The position numbers were made by a program, and so were the translations under genes. The notes beneath the pieces are model-generated. The model was not told the origin of the DNA, ran no database searches, and was given only the letters and a program-made list of their open reading frames with translations. DNA of 64,000 bases from Sporosarcina obsidiansis (GTDB lineage: Bacteria; Bacillota; Bacilli; Bacillales_A; Planococcaceae): contig NZ_WHVW01000001.1 of NCBI RefSeq assembly GCF_009651005.1, positions 314,429-378,428 on the forward strand. The letters are read 5' to 3'. The number at the start of each line of letters is the position of its first letter. Within the stretch, counting starts at the first letter, position 1. Of the stretch, positions 34,132 through 42,691 are shown piece after piece.

Positions 34132-35490
34132 TTACATTAATTTAGAGATAAACATCGTGGCAATTCCAAAATAGATTAATAATGAAAGAATATCATTGAT
34201 TGTGGTGATTAAAGGACCAGAAGCTACAGCGGGATCGATCTTGAATTTATTTAAGATCAATGGAATGATGGTTCCAGCAAGTGTACCAATAATTAGTGTA
34301 GCAATCAGAGAGGAGCCAACTACTAATCCAAGTGTGAAGCTGCCTTGCCATACATACGCAATGACCGAAATCACCACACCACATACAATACCTAACACAA
34401 TGCCGACAATTAATTCACGGAAAATCAAATGAAGTGACTTTTTTAGGGTCATGTCCTCTGACACTAAACCGCGCACAACGACAGCGAGAGATTGTGTGCC
34501 CGTATTTCCAGTCATTCCTGCAATCATTGGCATGAAAAAGGCAAGTGCGACGACAGCTTCCAGTGTCTCTTCAAATCGGGATATGATACTACCTGAAACT
34601 AAGCCGATAAAAAGTAATAATATGAGCCAAGGCAGCCTTCGATAGGCAGCAACTAAGGGTTTTGTATGAAAGTCGATAGATTTACCAGAAGCAAACAACA
34701 TTTCAATATCTTTATTTGCTTCTCTTACTACGATATCTAAAACTTCGTCTGTACGAATGATGCCTACCAAAATATTATTTTCATTGACCACTGGTAGCGA
34801 AACAAAATCATATCGTCCGATCATTTTTGCTACTTCGCCTTGCTGTGTCGTATCAAATACTTTAGCGATAGAGGTTTCCATAATATCTTGGACGCATTCA
34901 TCATCTTCCGCAAGTAGCAAGTCACGATACGACAATACACCAACTAGTCGTTTGTCATCGTCTATAATGTAAACATAATTCAAATAGTGGGCGAATGCCT
35001 CATAATGTTTTAGCTTTTCGATGGACTTGGCGACAGAGTAAGATTGGTGGATCCAAACATAGCGCGTTGTCATGATTCGTCCTGCAGCGCCTTTTGGATA
35101 TTTCCGTTGTTGTCTAATATTTTTCTTTTCTTCCTGACGCATCTCTGCGATTAATTTATCGACTTGTTTATCCGGAAGATCGGATAGCAAATACGATAAA
35201 TCCTCACTTTTCATTTTATCTAGTAATTCAGTTGAACGAATAGGACCTACCACTTCGAGAAGACGAAGCTGTTCATTTCTTGTTAAAAAACCTAGCATTT
35301 GAATTAACTTATCGGAGTTCATGACCTCTAAAAAAATCGTATGCCGCTTTTTTGACAAGCGCCGATATTGAGCAGCGACTTCAGCTGGTTCCAATTCGTC
35401 GATTGCTTTCTTCAAGGATTCTAAATTACCATCTTTTATTAATTGAATAATGGCTCTTGAAATATCATCTCTATTTTTTGTTACTGGCAT
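34132..35490 (-). CDS. mgtE: MgtE-type magnesium channel/transporter
   Basis: 452 residues. N-terminal superhelical domain (about 1-130), two CBS domains (about 135-260), then five membrane helices. M-P-M-I-A-G-M-T-G-N-T-G-T-Q-S-L-A-V-V-V-R-G (about 323-344) is the pore signature and P-L-I-T-T-I-N-D (about 427-434) carries the conserved Asp of the Mg2+ path. The cytosolic domains gate the channel by Mg2+ level. ATG 35490 follows GGGGTG by six bases; GTG 35499 would overlap that site. I see no M-box riboswitch in the upstream region. Confidence 0.93.
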   Translation of the reverse strand: MPVTKNRDDISRAIIQLIKDGNLESLKKAIDELEPAEVAAQYRRLSKKRHTIFLEVMNSDKLIQMLGFLTRNEQLRLLEVVGPIRSTELLDKMKSEDLSYLLSDLPDKQVDKLIAEMRQEEKKNIRQQRKYPKGAAGRIMTTRYVWIHQSYSVAKSIEKLKHYEAFAHYLNYVYIIDDDKRLVGVLSYRDLLLAEDDECVQDIMETSIAKVFDTTQQGEVAKMIGRYDFVSLPVVNENNILVGIIRTDEVLDIVVREANKDIEMLFASGKSIDFHTKPLVAAYRRLPWLILLLFIGLVSGSIISRFEETLEAVVALAFFMPMIAGMTGNTGTQSLAVVVRGLVSEDMTLKKSLHLIFRELIVGIVLGIVCGVVISVIAYVWQGSFTLGLVVGSSLIATLIIGTLAGTIIPLILNKFKIDPAVASGPLITTINDILSLLIYFGIATMFISKLM

Positions 35491-35637
35491 CTTCAGCACC
35501 CCGTTCCTATGTAGATAGTTGTTGTCTATGTACTTATCCCCTAAATAACAGGGAAAGAAACAAACAATATTAGGTAGGTTTTAGAGGGGGAAGGAAAAGA
35601 GGAGGAAGGAAAGAAAGTATAAGGTGATAAATACGAA

Positions 35638-35672
35638 AGAAAAAGAGCCTCCTTTTGGAGACTCTTTTAGAT
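35638..35672 (-). terminator. Terminator after the glycine-zipper stress protein gene
   Basis: AAAAGAG-CTCC pairs with GGAG-CTCTTTT; on the - strand it is followed by TTTCTTTCG. Confidence 0.7.
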
Positions 35673-35678
35673 AGCAAG

Positions 35679-36164
35679 TTACATAATTGGACCTCGGCCA
35701 TGTGGTGTATGGTTGGTGAGTGGATCATAGATCTCAGAATCAACCAATACTAGGATTTTTCCGTGATTGAAATGTTCATTGTATCGATGTGCTTCTTCAT
35801 CAGGAATACCCATCCCAATTAAAGCCCCAGCGAGCCCACCGACACCGGCACCTGCTGCAGCACCTGTAATACCTGCTACAATTGGACCGGCTGCAATGAT
35901 TGGGCCGACACCAGGTATAGCTAGTGCACCGAGTCCAGTCAATACTCCACCAAGCCCGCCTAGTAGCCCGCCAGTTGCTGCTCCTGTCGCCGCGCCTTCT
36001 CCTGCATGAGTATCCGTTTCTTCGACTACATAATCGACTTCCTCTGCATTTTTACTAATTACAGAAATTTCATCCGAAGTGAATCCCTGACGTTTAAGAT
36101 CTTCAATTGCAGCGATCGCTTCTCTATCCGTGTCATATGTTCCGACTACATGTCTTTTAACCAT
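35679..36164 (-). CDS. General stress protein (GSP17M/YflT-type N-domain) with glycine zipper
   Basis: 161 residues from ATG 36164, eight bases after GAGGAGG. The first 60 residues (V-V-G-T-Y-D-T-D-R-E-A-I-A-A-I-E-D-L-K-R-Q-G) are the GSP17M-type alpha/beta domain. A long Gly/Ala-rich region (about 60-115, G-A-A-T-G-G-L-L-G-G-L-G-G...) is a glycine-zipper type membrane-active stretch, followed by E-A-H-R-Y-N-E-H-F and I-L-V-L-V-D. A SigB-type promoter lies upstream. Probably a membrane-associated stress protein of unknown mechanism. Confidence 0.82.
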   Translation of the reverse strand: MVKRHVVGTYDTDREAIAAIEDLKRQGFTSDEISVISKNAEEVDYVVEETDTHAGEGAATGAATGGLLGGLGGVLTGLGALAIPGVGPIIAAGPIVAGITGAAAGAGVGGLAGALIGMGIPDEEAHRYNEHFNHGKILVLVDSEIYDPLTNHTPHGRGPIM

Positions 36165-36214
36165 AAATAAGTTCCTCCTCAAATTTCATTCTTTATTTTC
36201 CCGCTATTTGGAAA

Positions 36215-36240
36215 CTACCCTTTCCGTCCAGAAACAAAAC
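36215..36240 (-). promoter_or_regulatory. SigB-type promoter of the glycine-zipper stress gene
   Basis: On the - strand GTTTTG, 14 bases, GGGTAG; five of six positions match in each hexamer. Confidence 0.55.
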
Positions 36241-36386
36241 GTTAAAAGGAAAAAGGACGAAATCGACAATAGATGGCTAATTTATCAGACTATACCTGAC
36301 AAAATTCCTGTTTTATAGGCAAATTTTCTGGAATATTTAACGTTTGTAACAAAGGACTTATCTTTGTAATAGTTTCGACTGATACT

Positions 36387-36403
36387 TGTAATAGAATTGT
36401 AAC
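36387..36403 (+). promoter_or_regulatory. WalR-type box upstream of the LysM-3D gene
   Basis: TGTAAT-AGAAT-TGTAAC fits the direct repeat TGTWAH-N5-TGTWAH. Further TGTAAC/TGTAAT hexamers lie at 36346 and 36365. In B. subtilis WalRK controls wall hydrolases with the same domain layout (YocH). Confidence 0.65.
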
Positions 36404-36448
36404 AGTGGCTTGGTAAGCTAGGTCTATCAAAAAGTTAGGGGTGGCACA

Positions 36449-37033
36449 TTGAAGAAGTTTTTATTTTCATTGACAGTAGCCATGTTGATTACCATATTTA
36501 CAAGTGGAATGAATGAAACGTCCGCAGCAACTTCTGTATATACAGTTAAGAAAGGCGACAGTTTATATAAAATTTCACAGATACATAATGTATCCGTCAC
36601 GAATATTAAGAAGTGGAATAACTTGAAATCATCGGTGATTCATCCAAACCAAAAGTTGCGTTTAGTGAAACCATCTAAAGTGGCTTCAAGTACCTCTTCT
36701 ACTAAAAATAAATTACCATCCCGCTCTGACAATCCAGAAGTAGTTAAAGAGTTCACAGTAAGTGCAACGGCTTATACAGCACATTGCAATGGATGTACAG
36801 GATTGACGAAAACAGGTTTGAACTTACGTAAAAATCCGGATCTGAAGGTAATTGCGGTAGATCCTGACGTCATTAAGTTAGGAACAAAAGTCCATGTGGA
36901 AGGCTACGGCTATGCAGTAGCTGGAGATATTGGCAGTGCGATTAAAGGAAATAAAATTGATGTATTTATTCCTAATAAAACACGTGCATACCAATGGGGA
37001 CGCAAAAATGTGACAATAAAAATTCTTGATTGA
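36449..37033 (+). CDS. Secreted LysM - 3D domain protein, YocH-like cell wall hydrolase
   Basis: 194 residues. Signal peptide (1-27), one LysM peptidoglycan-binding repeat (Y-T-V-K-K-G-D-S-L-Y-K-I-S, about 31-74), a Ser/Thr/Lys linker, and a C-terminal 3D domain (about 100-194) with A-T-A-Y-T, A-V-D-P-D-V-I-K-L-G-T, G-D-I-G-S-A-I-K-G and I-D-V-F, containing the three Asp that name the domain. It resembles MltA/RpfB-like lytic enzymes. TTG 36449 follows AGGGGTGG. A WalR-type box upstream suits a wall-remodelling role. Confidence 0.9.
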   Translation: MKKFLFSLTVAMLITIFTSGMNETSAATSVYTVKKGDSLYKISQIHNVSVTNIKKWNNLKSSVIHPNQKLRLVKPSKVASSTSSTKNKLPSRSDNPEVVKEFTVSATAYTAHCNGCTGLTKTGLNLRKNPDLKVIAVDPDVIKLGTKVHVEGYGYAVAGDIGSAIKGNKIDVFIPNKTRAYQWGRKNVTIKILD

Positions 37034-37036
37034 TCA

Positions 37037-37071
37037 CGACCATCCGGTTCTTTCCGGATGGTTTTTTTTAT
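37037..37071 (+). terminator. Terminator after the LysM-3D gene
   Basis: CCATCCGG-loop-CCGGATGG followed by eight T. Confidence 0.9.
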
Positions 37072-37089
37072 GCTTTAGATCAGGGACAT

Positions 37090-37131
37090 CAAAAAAACAT
37101 GAATTCCTTTGATAAAAGGGATTCATGTTCA
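37090..37131 (-). terminator. Terminator after the GGDEF gene
   Basis: On the - strand AACATGAAT-CC pairs with GG-ATTCATGTT, then TTTTTTTGATG. Confidence 0.85.
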
Positions 37132-37133
37132 AT

Positions 37134-38546
37134 TTAAGCGAAGGATACGATTTGATTTTTCCCATTTTGTTTGGCGCGATATAGGGCTAAGTCTGCTAGA
37201 TGAAAGAGTTCTTTAAAGTTCTTTACATCTCGATGAAGAGTATCCCCTAATCCGATGCTAACCGTGATAGAAATTTGTTTTTCCTTCACCTGCAAAGAAA
37301 GCGCTTTAATTTCCTCAGAGATTTGAAGAGCTTTCATCTTCGCATGCTCAATTGAAATGCCCCGCATGAGTAGAACGAATTCATCGCCACCAAAACGTCC
37401 AAGCAGGTCATCTTTACGAATGATTCCTGAGCAGGTTTCTGCCACTAATTTTATGGCTTCATCTCCAATTAAATGGCCATGTTGATCATTGATTTCTTTT
37501 AAATTATCTAGATCAAATGCGATACAAACGACTTCTTGTTTTATTTCTTTACTTTCACTTAACCATTTATCAGCCGTTTCTTCTAAATACTTTCGATTGT
37601 AAACACCAGTCAAAAAGTCTATGTGCATATTTAATTCGTCAGTAGGTGCTTCTAAACGGAGTTCTAGTTCCATAGCCGTCTTGATTAAGCTCTGATTTTC
37701 TATCTCATGCAATAACTCAATATACTCTTTTTGTAGTAAATAGAGTTCCTCAGGTGGACATAGTAACTCTGCTAAACATACTCTTTTTTGTTGGATCTCT
37801 TTTAAAAAGAGATTGTCATGAAATAATTCATCTATTTCTTTAGCTTCGGTGTATAGACGAAAAGCTTCTTGAGGTTGATCTAATAATTCATAAAGGCAAC
37901 CTTCCAACAGGGCTAAGTAAGCTTTTTCACGTGGAAACATCTGAAGTTCCCCAATTTGCTTTACGCACATAACAGCTGTTTTGGCAATATCAATACGTTG
38001 AAGGTTAATGGCAGATTCAATTAAACTTAAACTAGCACGAATAGAAAGAATAGGAGAATCCGATGTGTACAAATTGGAATACCTCACTGCAGATTGTGCA
38101 GCTTTTAACGCATAGGTAAATTGCTTTTGTTTATTCAGTGTAAAACTTAGGTTATTATAACTAATGCTCAAAAACTGATAGTCTTCAACTTCTTTTGCTA
38201 TAGATAGTGCGTCTTCGGTCATTTTTTGTGCGCGTACAAAATTGGCAGTTAGTGAAGACAATAAATATTGCAAATAGTAATCTTGCAACCAATCATTTTT
38301 TGTTCCATACGATAAGCAGTGTTCATGATGCAGATCAATATGAAATAACGCTTTTTTAATATTGCCCAAGTAATAAGAAGCAACGGCACTTGAAAAATGA
38401 GCAGCTAAAATAGCATCTGCTAGCGAATATTGAGTTCCTTTCTCTAACAGTTTTTCAGAGGAAACAAGTACTTGTTCATATTTTCCTTTTGTTTGTAAAT
38501 AGCTAATTGAGTTTTTTAAAGCCGCTAAATCTTCTCTTTGAAGCAT
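37134..38546 (-). CDS. Diguanylate cyclase with TPR-like N-terminal domain
   Basis: 470 residues. Residues about 1-285 are all-helical with TPR-like pairs and no membrane segment. The C-terminal GGDEF domain (about 305-470) has F-D-L-D-N-L-K-E-I-N-D-Q-H-G-H (metal Asp), intact active site G-G-D-E-F at 386-390, and an R-x-x-D inhibitory site five residues before it (R-K-D-D). It should make cyclic di-GMP and be product-inhibited. The TPR region probably senses a protein or peptide partner. ATG 38546 follows GGGAGGG. Cytosolic. It sits beside surface and motility-related genes, which fits c-di-GMP control, but no target is shown. Confidence 0.92.
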   Translation of the reverse strand: MLQREDLAALKNSISYLQTKGKYEQVLVSSEKLLEKGTQYSLADAILAAHFSSAVASYYLGNIKKALFHIDLHHEHCLSYGTKNDWLQDYYLQYLLSSLTANFVRAQKMTEDALSIAKEVEDYQFLSISYNNLSFTLNKQKQFTYALKAAQSAVRYSNLYTSDSPILSIRASLSLIESAINLQRIDIAKTAVMCVKQIGELQMFPREKAYLALLEGCLYELLDQPQEAFRLYTEAKEIDELFHDNLFLKEIQQKRVCLAELLCPPEELYLLQKEYIELLHEIENQSLIKTAMELELRLEAPTDELNMHIDFLTGVYNRKYLEETADKWLSESKEIKQEVVCIAFDLDNLKEINDQHGHLIGDEAIKLVAETCSGIIRKDDLLGRFGGDEFVLLMRGISIEHAKMKALQISEEIKALSLQVKEKQISITVSIGLGDTLHRDVKNFKELFHLADLALYRAKQNGKNQIVSFA

Positions 38547-38780
38547 ATTTAGCCCTCCCCATTCGTCTGTTAGTCTATGCTAATAAGCGGGACTAAAGAA
38601 TAGCTGTTAGATAATTGCAATGATTCCATTATATCATAGAGCACAGACAATTTGTGTTAATTTTGTGAGTGTATTAGAAAATTTAGTTATTATAAAATAC
38701 GCTTACACTAGTTGTTTATACCCTGTTGAGAAATAGATAAACTACCTAAAATGATAAAATAACGAGGAATTTTTTAGGGG

Positions 38781-39092
38781 CTAAAGATTCATCGGTGTAT
38801 TTCGAAGTTCTTTGAAGGCATCTATGAAAGGTTGAGGCTCTTCAACGACTTCAAATGTAAAAACTCCTTCATTTGTGTGTAGGTAAAATAACCCATTTCG
38901 ACCTGAGAAAGGTCGGTAAGATACATCCCATACATGTTCTATATAGAAGGTTTGTTTGGAGGTCGTGATCCGATCCTGAAATAAGCTGATGGAATGAAAG
39001 GATGTATGAAAGGTTTGTTCGAGACGATCTACGACACGCTCTATGGAAACGTAGGAAAGGGTTTGAATTACATATTCAGATGAGTTATTCAT
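38781..39092 (-). CDS. Small conserved-looking hypothetical protein
   Basis: 103 residues from ATG 39092, after AGGAGG; an in-frame start at 39125 has no site. Soluble, with alternating strands (F-H-S-I-S-L-F, Q-T-F-Y-I-E-H-V-W-D-V-S-Y-R, G-L-F-Y-L-H-T-N-E-G-V-F-T-F-E-V) and a final helix, a layout like PH-type domains. No family recognised. Confidence 0.7.
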   Translation of the reverse strand: MNNSSEYVIQTLSYVSIERVVDRLEQTFHTSFHSISLFQDRITTSKQTFYIEHVWDVSYRPFSGRNGLFYLHTNEGVFTFEVVEEPQPFIDAFKELRNTPMNL

Positions 39093-39167
39093 TAAGAAGC
39101 CTCCTATTTCATTGTATCGTAACATGGGTTATTGAGGGGGGCAAAATAGTAGTGTGGTTACATTTGA

Positions 39168-39659
39168 TCACATATATTCCTTCTTTTTATTTTTAAACAA
39201 ATGAAGAAATTGCAAAAAGCTAACTATACAAAGAAAAGTAATCGCTCCAGCCATATCTAAGTAAACGTCTTGTAAAGTAGCGGTTCGGCCTCCCGTAAAA
39301 GACTGACGCACTTCATCTACACAAGCTAAAATTAATGTAAGAAGTGCGGCACCTAGCCAACGACCAGGACGTTTGGGTAATAGCCAATAAATTACTACAG
39401 CTAATAAACCGAATGTTAGAAAATGGGCAGCTTTACGTATTAAAAATTCTACAAAGTAATAGTAACCGCGTTCTTCAACCGAAATTGACCGATTCCAATA
39501 GAAGAACTCCAATTTTGACAATTGATCTTTGCCAGGCTCCCCCGGCAATAGCTGTTCTAGTGTGGATACGAGAGATTGCTGTTCATACGTTTGACTGGAA
39601 GAAATCGATAAACTTGTTAAAAGTACTATTAGTAAAAGGATGATTATAAGTTTTTTCAT
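39168..39659 (-). CDS. VanZ-like family membrane protein
   Basis: 163 residues, four or five helices. R-K-A-A-H-F-L-T-F-G-L-L-A (about 80-92), D-E-V-R-Q-S-F-T-G-G-R-T-A-T-L-Q-D-V-Y-L-D-M-A-G (about 119-142) are the VanZ family signature. VanZ gives low-level teicoplanin resistance in enterococci; chromosomal homologues have unclear envelope roles. No strong ribosome site precedes the ATG. The terminator is not obvious. Confidence 0.88.
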   Translation of the reverse strand: MKKLIIILLLIVLLTSLSISSSQTYEQQSLVSTLEQLLPGEPGKDQLSKLEFFYWNRSISVEERGYYYFVEFLIRKAAHFLTFGLLAVVIYWLLPKRPGRWLGAALLTLILACVDEVRQSFTGGRTATLQDVYLDMAGAITFLCIVSFLQFLHLFKNKKKEYM

Positions 39660-39727
39660 ATTTGGATTGTATCATAAAAATGGGCCCGCTTTAACCGAGA
39701 ATAAAAAATGCCGCTAGTTATAAATAG

Positions 39728-39799
39728 GTTACCATATAGTTACCATATTAATAGATCAATAGTTACCATTTTACAATAAATGTGTCCTGCAATTACCAT
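39728..39799 (+). promoter_or_regulatory. Four-copy GTTACCAT motif upstream of the S-layer gene
   Basis: GTTACCAT at 39728, 39739 and 39762, and ATTACCAT at 39792. The first two start 11 bases apart and the third 23 bases further, close to whole turns of DNA. They lie in the 355-base region before the S-layer gene, about 215-290 bases from its start. Probable binding sites for an unknown regulator, or parts of an mRNA leader. Confidence 0.45.
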
Positions 39800-40014
39800 T
39801 ACCAATTGTTAAAGGATATGTTAGGATTTATCTCGGAAGCTTAATTGTTTCCCCCTTCCGATTGTCAATATACGAGGAGAAACAGATACATAATCTTTGT
39901 TTTGATGATTACTGAAGGAGAAAGAGGGTATAGGAACAGAGAATGTTTTTATGCAACTCTTAGTTTTATTAAAATTAAGTAGTTTTAGAAGAATTAAAAG
40001 GAGGAAATATTTCT

Positions 40015-42540
40015 ATGAAGTTTCAATCAAAAAAATACAGCAAATATATTACAGGCGTAGCATCAGCGGCATTAGTTGCCTCAGCGGTGGCACCAGTTGT
40101 CAGTGCGGCAGATTTTAATGACGTACTAGAGACCAACTCACACAAACCGGCAATCGATGCGCTATCTGACGCAGGTGTTATTTCTGGCTATCCTGACGGT
40201 TCTTTTAAACCAAATAAAACATTAACTCGTTCTGATGTAGTGAAATTAATGGGTAAGTGGCTTGTTTCTATGGGATATGAAATTCCTAAAGACTATAAAA
40301 CAAATCCTCGTTTCAAAGATTTAACAGCTAAATCTAACGATGAACTCTTGCAATCTGCAGCTATCGTAAAAGATAACAATGTATTCAAAGGATATGAAGA
40401 TGGAACATTAAATGCTGCGGGAAATATCACTCGTGAGAACATGGCAATTGTTTTAGTTCGTGCTTACGATGCAGTGAACAAAACGGATCTATTAAGCTAT
40501 GTGAAAGAAGAAAAATTCGATAAAGATGTTATAGATCTAGCGAAAGCTAAAGCGGAAGCACGTCCTTACATTGATGTACTCGACTATTTCGATATCACGA
40601 ACCCAGAGGCACCAAACTTTAGACCAAAAGAAACGACAACACGTGCACAATTCGCTTCTTTCCTTCACAAAACAATTCAAGTAGAAAAACCGGGTGAAGA
40701 AACACCGGAAGTACCTGAAGTTGCAGAAGTAGCATCTGTTGAAGCTACAAGTGAAAAAGAACTTCAACTAACAGGTAAGAACTTACAGACTTTAAAAGCA
40801 GAACAGCTAAAAGTAGAAGGTAATGAGATTGTTTCTTATAACACAAACAAAGAAGGAACTCAGGCTACTATCGAATTAAAAGACGAACTGACTTCCGGTA
40901 AAGAAATGACACTTACTGTAACAACAAAAGCAGAAGGACAAGATGATCAAGTCAAAACTATTAACTTCACTTACGAGTTAAAAGTTGGCAAAGTGGTAGC
41001 AACGACTACACAAGTAAATGCAGCAGCTGATCAAGTGTTAACGTTTACTGTAGATGGTAAACCTGCTGATTTGAAAAAGTTGAAAGATGCTGGCTATACA
41101 GTAGAATTCCAAGCTACTAAATCAAATGTACTTAAAGACAAAACTACTGGTGCATTAGATGAGACGAAGTTTGTTGCAGGAGATACTTTTTCATATAAAG
41201 TCGTAGTTTCTAAAGATGGAAAATCCGTAGAATCTGATTTAGTAGATGTAAAAGTATTGAATTTCGGATCATATATTGCTGAAATCAGTGAAGTTTCAAT
41301 TACTCAAGGCGATGTGAAAGTTGAAAGCGGAAAAGTTCCAGTCGAAAGCGGTAAGGTGAATGTAAAAGCAACAAAAGCAACTACGTTAAGTGGAGCTAAT
41401 GTTGATAATCCAACAGCAACTTATACATCATCCAACCCAAGCGTAGCGACTGTGAATGCCAACACTGGTGAAGTAACACCGGTTAGTCCTGGTGAAGTTA
41501 ACATCGTGGTGAAAGTAGACGATGCGACTAAAAATGTTCCATTGACTGTAGTGTCAGGCAAGCGAACAGCTTCTAAAGTCGAAGCATCATCCGCAACATC
41601 TAAGCTCATCGTTGGTGCGAAACAAGATATCGAACTGACAGTGAAAGACCAATACGGAGACCTATTTGGCGGAACGTTAGATGTGTCTACGAAAGATGAA
41701 GCAATTGTCAAAGCTAGCATTAAAACAGTATCTCAAGGAAAAGCGGCAGTTGAATTAGATGCAATTGCACCAGGAACTACAGATATCCAAATTAAGACTG
41801 GCGATACAGTGCTAGCAACTGTTTCTGCTTCTGTTTCTGACGATACAAAAGTCGCAACAAGAAAGCTAGAAACCAAGTCAGCTGCAGATGATCTTCAGTT
41901 GGATGCAGTGAAAGGTTCGAAAGATAATAAAGTCACGTTAGTATGGAATCAATATAACGAAAATGGCTTCTTGATCGGAGCAGAAAAAGATGCTAAATAT
42001 GCAATCTCTTCTTCTGATAAAGCTGTTGCGACTGCTACAATAGATCCAGCTACTGGAGAAATTAAAGTAGAGGCTGTTAAAGCAGGTACTGCGACTATCG
42101 AGATTAAAGAAGGCGATGTAACAAGAGCTACTGCTACTATTACAGTTGTAGATTCTACACCTACTATTTCTTCTGTAGCATTTGAAAAGGTAGAGGCTGT
42201 AACAAAAGCTGAAGATCTGAATGTAGCTGTTTTAAAACCAACTGGCATTAAATTATCTTCTACTGAAGCAACGCCAATTATCGATCAAAGCGGTAAGATC
42301 TATATTGATGTAGACGGTAATGGTTTGAATGAGCAGACTGATATTGTATTAGGTACTATTGCGAAAAGCTATTCAGGTAACAATAACGATATTACTAACT
42401 TACGCATCGAAGGCGGATCAATTCAAGGGAAAGTAAACGCCAATGCGAAAGGGACGATCGTTGTCAGCGTAACGCCTACAGGACAAACTGTTCCAGTTAG
42501 TACAACTTCTATTGACGTAAACGTACCAGCAGCAAAATAA
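40015..42540 (+). CDS. S-layer protein with three SLH domains and Ig-like repeats
   Basis: 841 residues. Signal peptide 1-31 (cleavage after V-S-A-A). Three SLH repeats at about 32-75, 95-150 and 160-222: each has the I-D-x-L-S-D/G-x-I-S-G-Y-P-D-G-S-F-K-P pattern or a diverged form, and anchor to pyruvylated wall polymer. The rest is beta-rich; Big_2 (bacterial Ig-like) units are clear at about 430-510 and 625-720 (S-S-N-P-S-V-A-T-V-N, G-T-A-T-I-E-I). The C-terminal third is likely the lattice-forming part. Acidic and poor in Cys, like other S-layer proteins. AAAAGGAGGAAAT precedes the ATG. The gene has a long leader and its own terminator, so it is probably highly expressed. Confidence 0.93.
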   Translation: MKFQSKKYSKYITGVASAALVASAVAPVVSAADFNDVLETNSHKPAIDALSDAGVISGYPDGSFKPNKTLTRSDVVKLMGKWLVSMGYEIPKDYKTNPRFKDLTAKSNDELLQSAAIVKDNNVFKGYEDGTLNAAGNITRENMAIVLVRAYDAVNKTDLLSYVKEEKFDKDVIDLAKAKAEARPYIDVLDYFDITNPEAPNFRPKETTTRAQFASFLHKTIQVEKPGEETPEVPEVAEVASVEATSEKELQLTGKNLQTLKAEQLKVEGNEIVSYNTNKEGTQATIELKDELTSGKEMTLTVTTKAEGQDDQVKTINFTYELKVGKVVATTTQVNAAADQVLTFTVDGKPADLKKLKDAGYTVEFQATKSNVLKDKTTGALDETKFVAGDTFSYKVVVSKDGKSVESDLVDVKVLNFGSYIAEISEVSITQGDVKVESGKVPVESGKVNVKATKATTLSGANVDNPTATYTSSNPSVATVNANTGEVTPVSPGEVNIVVKVDDATKNVPLTVVSGKRTASKVEASSATSKLIVGAKQDIELTVKDQYGDLFGGTLDVSTKDEAIVKASIKTVSQGKAAVELDAIAPGTTDIQIKTGDTVLATVSASVSDDTKVATRKLETKSAADDLQLDAVKGSKDNKVTLVWNQYNENGFLIGAEKDAKYAISSSDKAVATATIDPATGEIKVEAVKAGTATIEIKEGDVTRATATITVVDSTPTISSVAFEKVEAVTKAEDLNVAVLKPTGIKLSSTEATPIIDQSGKIYIDVDGNGLNEQTDIVLGTIAKSYSGNNNDITNLRIEGGSIQGKVNANAKGTIVVSVTPTGQTVPVSTTSIDVNVPAAK

Positions 42541-42577
42541 TAGTAGTTTCCATCATGTACATGAAAAAATAGTAATC

Positions 42578-42621
42578 CATAATCTCTATTCCTTGAAGAC
42601 GTTCAAGGAATAGAGATTTTT
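42578..42621 (+). terminator. Terminator after the S-layer gene
   Basis: AATCTCTATTCCTTGAA pairs perfectly with its complement around GACG, then TTTTTA. Confidence 0.9.
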
Positions 42622-42691
42622 ACGTTTACTAGGCTACTTGCCAAGGGTACAGGTAGAGTAGTACGTATAAGTTTACGAGAGGAGTGGAAGT

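Noticed and set aside
35491..35640. M-box (Mg2+) riboswitch before mgtE
   Set aside because: I looked for the conserved M-box core in the - strand leader and saw none.
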